Shown: positions 1 through 5,206 of the stretch, one piece after another
How the letters are laid out: the number at the start of each line of letters is the position of its first letter
How positions within the stretch are numbered: the stretch's first letter is position 1
DNA from: Deltaproteobacteria bacterium
GTDB taxonomy: Bacteria > Desulfobacterota_B > Binatia > UBA9968
Reading direction: 5' to 3'
Length of the DNA: 5,206 bases
Assembly (NCBI GenBank): GCA_016193385.1
Contig: JACPSF010000229.1
Coordinates: forward strand, 1 to 5,206
The notes under the pieces: generated by a model
What the model saw: the letters and a program-made list of their open reading frames with translations, nothing else
Told to the model about the DNA's origin: nothing
The model's database searches: none
Program-made: the position numbers and the translations under genes

Positions 1-180
1 AGCCGCACAAGGATTTTTGACAGCACAAGGGTTTAAGGCACAGGGGATCTGAGATGCTTTCTTAGACTTCGGAACACAGGGGTTGGTTTGGCCGTAAGAG
101 AGATTAGGAAGGGTTAAAAAAAGAAAACTTGTGAAAATAGCACAAAAAAGTCCACACTTGAGAACCTTTGTGTTTCTCAT
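1..180 (-). CDS. Secreted cysteine-rich protein with NPC repeats, 5' part only
   Basis: The first 60 codons are visible, from ATG at 180 down to the window edge with no stop, so the gene continues to the left. A consensus AGGAGG lies 4 bases upstream. Residues 1-30 form a classic Sec signal peptide: basic start (MRNTK), a hydrophobic core around 9-25, and a likely cleavage site near Ser-Tyr-Gly30. There is no lipobox. The mature part begins QTNPC and carries Pro-Cys units at 33-35 (NPC), 45-47 (IPC), 50-52 (NPC) and 56-58 (NPC), spaced by short Lys/Ala-rich linkers. The DNA repeats too: GCACAAGG recurs 18 bases apart (5-12 and 23-30). NPCxxK-type tandem repeats occur in exported proteins of unassigned role, so I give no function. 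Regular cysteines suggest metal or haem binding, or a thiol-rich tail (inference). It is divergent from the cytochrome and has its own promoter candidate. Confidence that it is a gene is high; function is unknown. Confidence 0.85.
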   Translation of the reverse strand, partial: MRNTKVLKCGLFCAIFTSFLFLTLPNLSYGQTNPCVPKSKKASQIPCALNPCAVKNPCAA

Positions 181-184
181 AAGA

Positions 185-190
185 CCTCCT
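185..190 (-). promoter_or_regulatory. Ribosome binding site of the NPC-repeat gene
   Basis: On the minus strand this reads AGGAGG, a full Shine-Dalgarno match, 4 bases before the ATG at 180. It fixes the start of the partial gene and supports it as real coding sequence although only its 5' end lies in the window. Confidence 0.8.
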
Positions 191-223
191 GTTAAAGTTA
201 AAAGCTTTCAATTACGCAGTCTG

Positions 224-252
224 TAAACATGGGCAGGGGCATAAAAGTTCCC
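224..252 (-). promoter_or_regulatory. ECF-type promoter candidate for the NPC-repeat gene
   Basis: Read on the minus strand, GGGAACT (252 to 246) is followed 16 bases later by TGTTTA (229 to 224). Measured as GGGAAC-N18-GTT, this is an exact match to the SigR-type consensus GGGAAT/C-N18-GTT that I know from Streptomyces. The expected transcription start near 215-218 leaves a leader of about 35 bases containing the AGGAGG. The same layout recurs in front of the cytochrome and of the sigma gene. The assignment to the local sigma factor is inference. Confidence 0.6.
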
Positions 253-278
253 GTGAAGCTCGCCCTACAGGAACTTTT
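243..278. repeat. Inverted repeat between the divergent genes
   Basis: AAAAGTTCC (243-251) and GGAACTTTT (270-278) are perfect 9-base inverted repeats separated by 18 bases. The right arm runs into seven T (275-281). The arms coincide with the -35 elements of the two divergent promoter candidates, which is the simplest explanation. As RNA the same sequence could fold into an A/U-rich 9-bp stem followed by U, resembling a weak intrinsic terminator or attenuator on the plus strand. The long loop and the position just upstream of the cytochrome make that second reading less likely. Confidence 0.6.
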
Positions 279-297
279 TTTGACCCAGCGGCATTTT
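270..297 (+). promoter_or_regulatory. ECF-type promoter candidate for the cytochrome gene
   Basis: GGAACT (270-275), 16 bases, then CATTTT (292-297). The element lines up base for base with the one before the sigma gene (GGAACTT, then CGTTTT at the same spacing). It differs from the SigR-type consensus by ATT in place of GTT and by A for the first G of the -35. A start near 303-305 would give a leader of about 25 bases holding the ribosome site at 317-323. The T-run after the -35 is shared with the inverted repeat. Confidence 0.55.
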
Positions 298-316
298 TAA
301 GATAAAAGTCCAACCT

Positions 317-323
317 AGGGGGA
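317..323 (+). promoter_or_regulatory. Ribosome binding site that selects the TTG start
   Basis: AGGGGGA lies 4 bases before TTG at 328. An in-frame TAG at 316-318 excludes any earlier start, and a later start (GTG at 361) would cut into the membrane anchor. The unusual TTG start is therefore well supported. Confidence 0.7.
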
Positions 324-327
324 TAAG

Positions 328-1638
328 TTGCGTTTTTTCAGCTCGGGAAAGCTCGCTCTTGTGGCAGGAGGTTTTTTAGCTCTTGTTCTTCTCCTTCTTA
401 TCTTCGCCTGGTTTTTCCCTTCGTGGAGCCAGAAGAACCCCCGATCTACCGTTAGCCTAACTCTTGACCAGGACCTAGAGAATTTTTTTAAGCTTTATTG
501 GCAGAGGCCCGTTCCTCTCCAGGGCGCGCCTCGCGCCTCTTTCACAGAGAAAGAGGCCTCCCTTAGGCCTGAGGCGTGCGGGAGTTGTCATGCCCAGCAG
601 TACGCAGACTGGAAAGAAAGCCTTCATAGTAAGGCAATGGGGCCAGGGCCTTGGGGACAGATCGTCGATCTGACTCAAAACAGCCCGGAAGAAGCTATTC
701 TATGTATGACCTGCCATGGTCCGTTAAGCGAGCAAATCCCTGTGATTGCTACGATTACAGATGGGAATAAAAAAACTTACGCGAAGAATCCTGATTTTGA
801 TTCTAAACTGCAACTCCAGGGGATTACTTGCGCCGCATGTCACGTGCGACAACATCAACGTTTTGGTCCTCCCAAAGCCGAAGGAGCGGCCGCTACGAAG
901 TACCCTGTTGGCACGCCCAACCACGGAGGTGTCCAAAGGACTCCCTACTTTGAGAAGGCTGAGTTCTGCAAAGACTGCCATCAATTTGACCCCGAAAATA
1001 CAGTGTTGGTCAACGGCAAACCGATACAGGACACCTACCGCGAATGGAAAAATAGCATATGGGGGCAGGGTGAGGCCGCCTGTCAGGATTGCCACATGCC
1101 GGGCCGACGGCACCTTTGGAAAGGTATCCACGACAAGGAATGGGTCAAGGGGGGAGTTCGCATAGAAGCGCATCTAAAAAAAGGCGCCTCAACTGGCGGG
1201 AGCCCTCTGGAACTTTCGGTGGAGGTAACAAACGCCGCAGTGGGGCATAAGTTCCCCACGTATGTCACGCCCAAGGTCTTTGTTCGGGCCGCGCTTTTGG
1301 ACCAGGCAGGAAAGGTTCTTCGCGGGACTGAGCAGGAGAAGGTAATTGGCTGGGACGCTCGTTTCGAGGACGGGGAGTGGAAAGAGTTTTTCGATACGCG
1401 CATCCCGCCAGGGGAGAAATTTCAGCACACGTTTCGCTGGGCTCCAGACAAGCGGGCAAACAAGGGGCGGGCTTGGGTCGAAGTCCAGCCCGACCACTTC
1501 TATCACGTCCATTTTTATCCGGCTTACCTGAGGGGGGAGAACCTATCCCCGGAAGGCAGAACGCTGGTTAAAGAGGCCTTGCAGGAGTCTGGGCGTACTT
1601 CATATATCCTGTTCGAGAAGATTATCCCCCTGAATTGA
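328..1638 (+). CDS. Membrane-anchored five-haem c-type cytochrome (cytochrome c554-like)
   Basis: This 436-residue protein begins with TTG. Residues 8-30 form one uncleaved-looking hydrophobic anchor (LALVAGG...LLLLIFAWFF) after a short basic start, so the bulk should face the periplasm. Five CXXCH haem-binding motifs are visible: CGSCH 84-88, CMTCH 126-130, CAACH 168-172, CKDCH 214-218 and CQDCH 252-256. Histidines that could serve as distal ligands include H100, H176, H199, H262, H268 and H307. The haem spacing and the sequence after the last haem (HMPGRRHLWKGIHD) resemble cytochrome c554-type multihaem proteins. Residues from about 275 to 436 lack haem motifs and look like a beta-rich C-terminal domain containing GHKFPT (306-311) and a His cluster at 390-395. 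Role: electron transfer or redox catalysis on small substrates; the substrate cannot be read from sequence. It is divergent from the NPC-repeat gene, upstream of the sigma operon, and has a promoter candidate of the same class. Confidence 0.93.
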   Translation: MRFFSSGKLALVAGGFLALVLLLLIFAWFFPSWSQKNPRSTVSLTLDQDLENFFKLYWQRPVPLQGAPRASFTEKEASLRPEACGSCHAQQYADWKESLHSKAMGPGPWGQIVDLTQNSPEEAILCMTCHGPLSEQIPVIATITDGNKKTYAKNPDFDSKLQLQGITCAACHVRQHQRFGPPKAEGAAATKYPVGTPNHGGVQRTPYFEKAEFCKDCHQFDPENTVLVNGKPIQDTYREWKNSIWGQGEAACQDCHMPGRRHLWKGIHDKEWVKGGVRIEAHLKKGASTGGSPLELSVEVTNAAVGHKFPTYVTPKVFVRAALLDQAGKVLRGTEQEKVIGWDARFEDGEWKEFFDTRIPPGEKFQHTFRWAPDKRANKGRAWVEVQPDHFYHVHFYPAYLRGENLSPEGRTLVKEALQESGRTSYILFEKIIPLN

Positions 1639-1665
1639 TACCAATCCTGAGAATAAGCGATTTTC

Positions 1666-1694
1666 GGGAACTTCCAGGATAAGCAGAGCGTTTT
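1666..1694 (+). promoter_or_regulatory. ECF-type promoter candidate for the sigma operon (autoregulation)
   Basis: GGGAACTT (1666-1673) is followed by CGTTTT (1689-1694). Measured as GGGAAC-N18-GTT, it matches the SigR-type consensus exactly. The predicted start near 1700 leaves about 48 bases to the GTG of the sigma gene. ECF sigma factors commonly transcribe their own operon, so this fits autoregulation. The 3' end of the cytochrome gene lies 27 bases upstream, and no convincing terminator separates the two. Confidence 0.6.
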
Positions 1695-1719
1695 ATTTGT
1701 GAGTCCATTAGTTGGACAC

Positions 1720-1746
1720 CGGCCTTTCTCTTCGTTAGAATGGCCG
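1720..1746 (+). promoter_or_regulatory. Leader hairpin directly before the sigma start codon
   Basis: CGGCC (1720-1724) pairs with GGCCG (1742-1746). After one T-T mismatch the stem continues with TTCT (1726-1729) against AGAA (1737-1740), closing a 7-base loop. The hairpin ends one base before the GTG at 1748, which lacks a clear ribosome site. It could limit translation initiation of the sigma factor. A smaller stem, GTCCA/TGGAC (1703-1717), lies just upstream. A role is inference; the pairing is seen. Confidence 0.4.
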
Positions 1747-1747
1747 C

Positions 1748-2311
1748 GTGGCTGGGGAAAGACAGGATCAGAGGGAAGGTTTTTCCCGTGAGGCCATGAC
1801 GCATCTCGATCATCTCTACCGGGTGGCCTTTCACTTGGCGAAAAAAAAGGACGAGGCCGAGGATCTCGTTCAGGAGACTTATGCTCGGGCCCTGGGTTCG
1901 TACGCGCAGTTTACGCTCGGGACTAATATGAAAGCCTGGCTTACCAGGATTCTTTACAATCACTTTTTCGACGATTACCATCAGAAGAGACGATGGGTCT
2001 CTGTGGAAGACCGGGCTGAGCGGGGAGAGGAAGAATTGGATTACTGGGGAAAGGTGGCGGCTGAGAATCCTGGTCCGGAAAGCGACGTTCTGCACAAGGA
2101 GCTGAACGTTAAAATCACCGATGCCCTGGGAAGAATACCTGAGGAGTTTCGCGTCCCGATTATTCTGGTGGATATGGGGGATTTTACCTACGGGGAAGCC
2201 GCCGAGATCCTTTCGTGCCCCGTTGGGACGGTGCGCTCCCGGCTTTCTCGAGGAAGAAGGCTGCTGCACAAGCACCTCAGAGGATACGTAGGCGTCAAGG
2301 ATGAGGAGTGA
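1748..2311 (+). CDS. ECF (sigma-70 family) RNA polymerase sigma factor, SigR-like
   Basis: The 187-residue length and the two-domain layout are typical of extracytoplasmic-function sigma factors. Region 2 spans about residues 12-83 (FSREAMTHLDHLYRVAF, DEAEDLVQETYARAL, GTNMKAWLTRILYN). A linker runs to about 118, and region 4 spans about 119-180, with the helix-turn-helix YGEAAEILSCPVGTVRSRLSR at 148-168. The pattern F-x-R-E-A-x-x-x-L-D-x-L-Y and GTN-x-KAWL resembles the SigR group, whose known members answer thiol-oxidative stress. A TAG at 1736-1738 is in frame, so GTG 1748 is the first possible start. ATG 1796 (residue 17) is an alternative but would cut region 2. The next gene encodes its anti-sigma factor, with an 11-base overlap or a 7-base gap depending on that start. 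A promoter of the SigR class precedes it. Confidence 0.93.
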   Translation: MAGERQDQREGFSREAMTHLDHLYRVAFHLAKKKDEAEDLVQETYARALGSYAQFTLGTNMKAWLTRILYNHFFDDYHQKRRWVSVEDRAERGEEELDYWGKVAAENPGPESDVLHKELNVKITDALGRIPEEFRVPIILVDMGDFTYGEAAEILSCPVGTVRSRLSRGRRLLHKHLRGYVGVKDEE

Positions 2312-3131
2312 TCAGGAGATGAGATGCGAAGAAGCGCAAGAACTCATCACCGCTTTGGTGGATAAGGAGTTGGCTGGCGCGGAGAAGCTCGCGGTAGAAG
2401 ACCATCTGCGGGCCTGCTCGAAATGCCAGTCGGTCTACCGGGGAGAGCAGGCCTTGAAGACGAAGGTCCGCATGGTGGCGGCAAGCATGAGCGCGCCCGC
2501 CGAGCTAAGAGAAAGGATACTCTCGCACCCTCACCTCTTTCCGCCGAAGGCCGAGCCCCGAGGATTTTGGCACGGCCTGTGGCGCCCTTCGAGGTCGCCT
2601 CTGCAAGCTGCCTTCGCGCTCGCCGTCTTAATCCTCCTAGTTCTTCCGTTACTCTATCTCGTCCGGCCGGCCAGGCAGACCATTGCTTTGGCGGCTCTGG
2701 AGACTCACGGGAAGATCCTGGCGCGGAGCCTCTCGTTGGTGAAAGCAGGCAGCCAGGAAGAGGTCAAAGAACAGCTCGTTCGTTCCGTGGAGCGCAGATT
2801 TGCGCCGATGGGGTATGATTTGTCCGCGATGAATCTTCAAGTCGTTGCGGGCTTGATGCAGGAAGTCCAAGGGCGGAAGATCCTCGTAACTCTCTACGAA
2901 GGCCAGAGTCCATCCCTCACTTGCTATACGTTTCTGGGCACCGAACAGGACGCGCCCGAGGGTGCCGCGGTCTTTTTCGATGCGGGGAAAAAGATCAAGT
3001 TCTATATCTTCTCTCGTGGTGGCATTAACGGTGTCCTACACCGCGAAGGGAATGTCATTTGCGTTTTAGTTTCTGAAATGCCGATGTCGGAGCTGCTCGA
3101 GGTGGCCAGATCCAAGGCCCGTTCGGCTTGA
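2301..3131 (+). CDS. Membrane anti-sigma factor with zinc-binding (ZAS/zf-HC2) domain, RsiW-like
   Basis: This 276-residue protein would hold the ECF sigma factor inactive at the membrane. The N-terminal cytoplasmic domain carries the zinc anti-sigma signature: Cys9, His35-x3-Cys39-x2-Cys42. One transmembrane segment follows at about 101-121 (LQAAFALAVLILLVLPLLYLV). Residues 122-276 should be periplasmic, forming an unnamed sensor-like domain ending CVLVSEMPMSELLEVAR. It holds exactly two cysteines, Cys208 and Cys254, which could form a disulfide; with the SigR-like partner this invites a redox-sensing role (inference). ATG 2301 overlaps the sigma stop; ATG 2319, after GAGGAG at 2303-2308, is an equally good start and still keeps the zinc ligands. 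Translational coupling to the sigma gene is likely. Release by proteolysis, as for RsiW, or by zinc-thiol oxidation, as for RsrA, is possible and cannot be decided here. Confidence 0.9.
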   Translation: MRSDQEMRCEEAQELITALVDKELAGAEKLAVEDHLRACSKCQSVYRGEQALKTKVRMVAASMSAPAELRERILSHPHLFPPKAEPRGFWHGLWRPSRSPLQAAFALAVLILLVLPLLYLVRPARQTIALAALETHGKILARSLSLVKAGSQEEVKEQLVRSVERRFAPMGYDLSAMNLQVVAGLMQEVQGRKILVTLYEGQSPSLTCYTFLGTEQDAPEGAAVFFDAGKKIKFYIFSRGGINGVLHREGNVICVLVSEMPMSELLEVARSKARSA

Positions 3132-3153
3132 CCGATAGAGTTCCATATTGGCG

Positions 3154-3161
3154 AAGGGAGG
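3154..3161 (+). promoter_or_regulatory. Ribosome binding site of the OsmC-family gene
   Basis: AAGGGAGG lies 4 bases before ATG 3166 and decides in favour of that start over the in-frame TTG at 3148, which would overlap the ribosome site. Confidence 0.75.
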
Positions 3162-3165
3162 CATT

Positions 3166-3666
3166 ATGGCCGACGACCTTCAGGTCAAAAGAGAAATCCT
3201 CTTGGAAGCGGATGCTGAGACCCTGGAAAAGATGCGGAAAGAGGGGCACGCGAGGGGGTTTACGGTTTATTGTGACGAGGCCGAGCGAACGGGCGGGGAC
3301 AACACGGCGCCACCGCCCCTGGCTTACTTCGGGCTTTCGTTGGCTTTCTGACTGCTCACCCAAATTTCCCGGTACGGGGAAATGATGAAAGCAAGAATCG
3401 ACAAGGCTCGGGTGTTTGTCAAGGCCAGATTCAAAAGCGAGGGTTCGGTCCTGGCCGAGACGGTGCAGGCGAGAGGCTTGGGCTTTGAGACTCGCCTGGA
3501 ACTGGAGTCAAAGGAGCCCATCGAACGCGTCGCTGCCGTGGTACGCAATGCTGAGAACGGCTGCTACGTATTACAGTCCCTTCTCCATCCGGTCCCTGTC
3601 GAGCGCCAATTTGCGCTGAATGGGGCGCCGTTCGAGCCGGAGAAATTCCGTAAAAAGAGCCGCTAA
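3166..3666 (+). CDS. OsmC-family protein with in-frame UGA, probable selenoprotein
   Basis: Read through the TGA at 3349-3351, this is a continuous 166-residue OsmC-family protein, a normal length. The parts before and after the TGA are in the same frame, with ten sense codons between it and the next ATG (3382), so no frameshift is needed. Motifs run in family order: YCDEAERTGGDNTAPPPLAYF (35-55), then LAF-U62-LLTQISRY, then NAENGCYVLQSL with Cys133. In OsmC/Ohr proteins the first catalytic (peroxidatic) cysteine follows the PPPL-YF helix and a second sits in the A-E-x-x-C motif. Here the first position is UGA and the second is Cys133. The expected role is thiol-dependent peroxide reduction in the cytoplasm. 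OsmC-like selenoproteins are, as I recall, among families found in microbial selenoprotein surveys. It follows the anti-sigma gene by 34 bases, probably in one operon. Automated annotation would likely show two fragments or a pseudogene. Alternatives: nonsense mutation or sequencing error. Confidence 0.85.
3349..3351 (+). other. In-frame UGA, probable selenocysteine codon (residue 62)
   Basis: TGA stands where OsmC-family proteins have the peroxidatic cysteine (TGC or TGT). A hairpin with GGU in the loop begins 12 bases after it. The codon differs from a cysteine codon by one base, so a point mutation remains possible, but the intact downstream frame and the hairpin favour selenocysteine. Confidence 0.75.
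3364..3383 (+). promoter_or_regulatory. Probable bacterial SECIS hairpin
   Basis: ATTTCCC (3364-3370) pairs perfectly with GGGAAAT (3377-3383) around a 6-base loop, GGTACG. The loop begins GGU, the feature SelB recognises in bacterial SECIS elements. There are 19 bases between the UGA and this GGU, close to the 18 I recall for E. coli fdhF and within the usual range. A 4-bp alternative inner stem (CCCG/CGGG, loop GTA) also exists. The hairpin overlaps the coding sequence, as bacterial SECIS elements do. It also covers the first base pairs of the ATG at 3382, arguing against that codon as a real start. Confidence 0.7.
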
Positions 3667-3689
3667 GAGCCGGCAGCTTTCTTTCACGG

Positions 3690-5189
3690 CTAGGATTCGC
3701 GCCAATGCCGGCGGTCGGTTTCGATCAAGGCTTCCGCCTCCGTGGGGCCCCAGCTCCCCGCTGGGTAGTTGGGAAAGCGCGCCGGGGCTATCGACTCCCA
3801 AGCCTGCAGAATCGGGCTCATGAGGGACCACGCGAGCTCGACCCAGTCGTGGCGGGTAAATAGCGTGGAGTCGCCACGCATGCAATCAATCAGCAGAGTT
3901 TCGTAAGCCTCCGGTGGAGCGGCCCCGAAGGCTCCCGTGTAGTTGAAGTCCAGACTCAGCGAGCTCACGCAGATCTCTGGCCCCGGAGGCTTCACCTCGA
4001 ACGTCAGGGAAATACCTTCGTCCGGTTGGATGCGCAGGAGCAGGACGTTGGGGCTTACTTGTTCGATCGGGCATGCCTTGAAAAGCAGTAGCGGCGGGCG
4101 TTTAAAGTAGATGGCAATCTCCGTCACCTTCCTGGGCAGGCGCTTTCCCGAACGTAGGTAGAACGGCACTCCCTCCCAGCGCCAGTTTTCGATCAACAGT
4201 TTGACGGCTGCGTAGGTCTCACGGGTCGAGTCCGGAGCCACGTCGACTTCTTCCCGGTAGGCCTTGACCTCATTGCCGCCGAGCTTTCCGCGACCGTATT
4301 GACCGCGCACGGCTACTCGGTTTGTCTGCTCCGGTGAAATCGGTTGGACCGAGCGGAGCACCTTGACCTTTTCATCGCGCACGGCATCGGCCGTCAGGGC
4401 CACGGGGGGCTCCATAGCGGTGAGACAAAGAAGCTGGAGCAGGTGGTTTTGAAACATGTCCCGGATAACCCCCGCCTCTTCGTAATATCCGCCGCGGTCT
4501 TCCACCCCCACGCTCTCTGCGGCGGTGATTTGCACGTGGTCCACGTACCGGCGGTTCCAAATCGGCTCGAAGACGGCATTGGCAAAGCGGAAGACCAAGA
4601 TGTTCTGCACGGTTTCTTTGCCGAGATAATGGTCGATGCGATAAACTTGCCTCTCGTCAAAGACCTCGTGCACCTGTTGGCTGAGTTCCCGCGCGGTCGC
4701 GAGATCCCTTCCGAAAGGCTTCTCGATCACGATTCGTGTCCATCCCGTGCCGGGCTTATCCTTGCGCGCGAGGCCGGCGGCGCCGATCTGGCGAATGATC
4801 GGAGCATAGAGGTCGGGAGGAGTCGCAAGGTAAAAGATGCGGTTCTTGGCGCAAGCGCTCTTGCCCTCGATTCCGACCAAAGTCTCTTTGAGGCGGCGAT
4901 AGCCTTGCCCCTCCTCATAATTGCCGCGAACATAGACAAGGCCCCGAGCGAATTTCTCCCACCCGGATCCGTCTCCTAGCCCGCCCCGGACATGCTCGCT
5001 GAGCGCCTCTCGCATCCTGAGGCGGAACTCCTCGTGGCTGAGTTGGCTCCGGGCGTAGCCCACCACGGAAAAACGTTCAGGCAGTTGACCCGTTGCCGTC
5101 AAGTGGTAAAGGGCGGGGAGCAGCTTGCGCTTGGTCAGATCACCCGAGGCGCCGAAGATCACCATCGTGCAAGTCTCGGTGATCTCCAT
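3690..5189 (-). CDS. zwf: Glucose-6-phosphate 1-dehydrogenase
   Basis: This 499-residue protein catalyses NADP-dependent oxidation of glucose 6-phosphate to 6-phosphogluconolactone, the entry to the oxidative pentose phosphate or Entner-Doudoroff pathway, in the cytoplasm. The nucleotide-binding motif [19 protein letters not shown] is at 10-28, EKPFG at 156-160, the substrate-binding signature RIDHYLGKE at 184-192, and the probable catalytic base His249 in FQNHLLQ. The C-terminal end, [15 protein letters not shown], is typical. Length is normal and no disruption is seen. ATG 5189 has no good ribosome site, and the frame stays open to the window edge, so the true start could lie upstream; many family members have a short extension before CTMVIFG. 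The gene converges on the OsmC gene with only 23 bases between the stop codons. It supplies NADPH, which could support thiol reduction, but no sequence evidence links its control to the sigma operon. Confidence 0.96.
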   Translation of the reverse strand: MEITETCTMVIFGASGDLTKRKLLPALYHLTATGQLPERFSVVGYARSQLSHEEFRLRMREALSEHVRGGLGDGSGWEKFARGLVYVRGNYEEGQGYRRLKETLVGIEGKSACAKNRIFYLATPPDLYAPIIRQIGAAGLARKDKPGTGWTRIVIEKPFGRDLATARELSQQVHEVFDERQVYRIDHYLGKETVQNILVFRFANAVFEPIWNRRYVDHVQITAAESVGVEDRGGYYEEAGVIRDMFQNHLLQLLCLTAMEPPVALTADAVRDEKVKVLRSVQPISPEQTNRVAVRGQYGRGKLGGNEVKAYREEVDVAPDSTRETYAAVKLLIENWRWEGVPFYLRSGKRLPRKVTEIAIYFKRPPLLLFKACPIEQVSPNVLLLRIQPDEGISLTFEVKPPGPEICVSSLSLDFNYTGAFGAAPPEAYETLLIDCMRGDSTLFTRHDWVELAWSLMSPILQAWESIAPARFPNYPAGSWGPTEAEALIETDRRHWRES

Positions 5190-5206
5190 CGTCCCGGACG
5201 GAACGG

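Noticed and set aside
71..98. GGAACA-N16-CGTAAG on the plus strand, resembling an ECF promoter
   Set aside because: It lies inside the NPC-repeat coding sequence, about 230 bases from the nearest plus-strand gene. It lacks the GTT found in two of the three other elements and the ACTT of the shared -35. It is probably chance.
1209..1236. GGAACTTT inside the cytochrome gene as a further promoter
   Set aside because: No CGTT or GTT at the required distance, and it is inside coding sequence.
1644..1680. Inverted repeat ATCCTG/CAGGAT as a terminator after the cytochrome
   Set aside because: Only 6 bp with a 25-base loop and no T-run directly after it. It also overlaps the sigma promoter candidate.
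1622..2275. 217-codon open frame on the minus strand
   Set aside because: It is antisense to the sigma factor gene, which has clear family motifs. The translation shows no domain.
3382..3666. Separate small gene starting at ATG 3382
   Set aside because: It is the downstream half of the OsmC-family gene in the same frame. It lacks the N-terminal part of the fold, has no properly spaced ribosome site, and its ATG lies in the hairpin.
3668..3691. AGCCG/CGGCT between the convergent OsmC and zwf genes as a terminator
   Set aside because: A 5-bp stem with a 14-base loop and no T-run on either side is too weak to call.
4344..4979. 211-codon open frame on the plus strand
   Set aside because: It is antisense to the conserved core of zwf, whose motifs are intact. 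Long antisense frames are common in GC-rich coding DNA, and no recognisable protein motif or ribosome site is seen.

Overview
This window looks like chromosomal DNA from a Gram-negative-type bacterium with extracytoplasmic electron transfer. It holds a membrane-anchored multihaem c-type cytochrome, an exported cysteine-rich protein, an ECF sigma factor with a membrane anti-sigma factor, an OsmC-family redox protein and glucose-6-phosphate dehydrogenase. The phylum cannot be fixed from the sequence. A deep-branching anaerobe or facultative lineage (Deltaproteobacteria, NC10 or Nitrospirae type) would fit, but this is inference. The organism should also possess selenocysteine machinery (selA, selB, selC, selD), because one gene here appears to encode a selenoprotein.

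Layout. Positions 1-180 (minus) are the 5' end of a secreted protein with NPC repeats that runs off the left edge. Positions 181-327 are a divergent intergenic region with one promoter-like element per direction and a strong inverted repeat. Positions 328-1638 (plus) encode a five-haem cytochrome with a TTG start. Positions 1639-1747 are a spacer with a third promoter of the same type and a hairpin. Positions 1748-2311 encode a SigR-like ECF sigma factor, overlapping or nearly touching a zinc-finger membrane anti-sigma factor (2301-3131). An OsmC-family gene (3166-3666) follows 34 bases later. Its reading frame is interrupted only by an in-frame TGA at 3349-3351, exactly where the family has its peroxidatic cysteine, and a hairpin with GGU in its loop follows directly. 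On the minus strand, zwf (5189-3690) converges on this operon.

How it may work together. All three promoter candidates share GGAACT-N16-NRTTTW. Two of them match the thiol-stress SigR consensus exactly as I remember it (GGGAAT/C-N18-GTT). This suggests one regulon: the sigma factor would drive its own operon (sigma, anti-sigma, selenocysteine OsmC) and the divergent pair (Cys-rich exported protein, multihaem cytochrome). The inferred theme is envelope redox or thiol stress. Zwf would add NADPH for thiol reduction, but it lies on the other strand and may be an unrelated neighbour.
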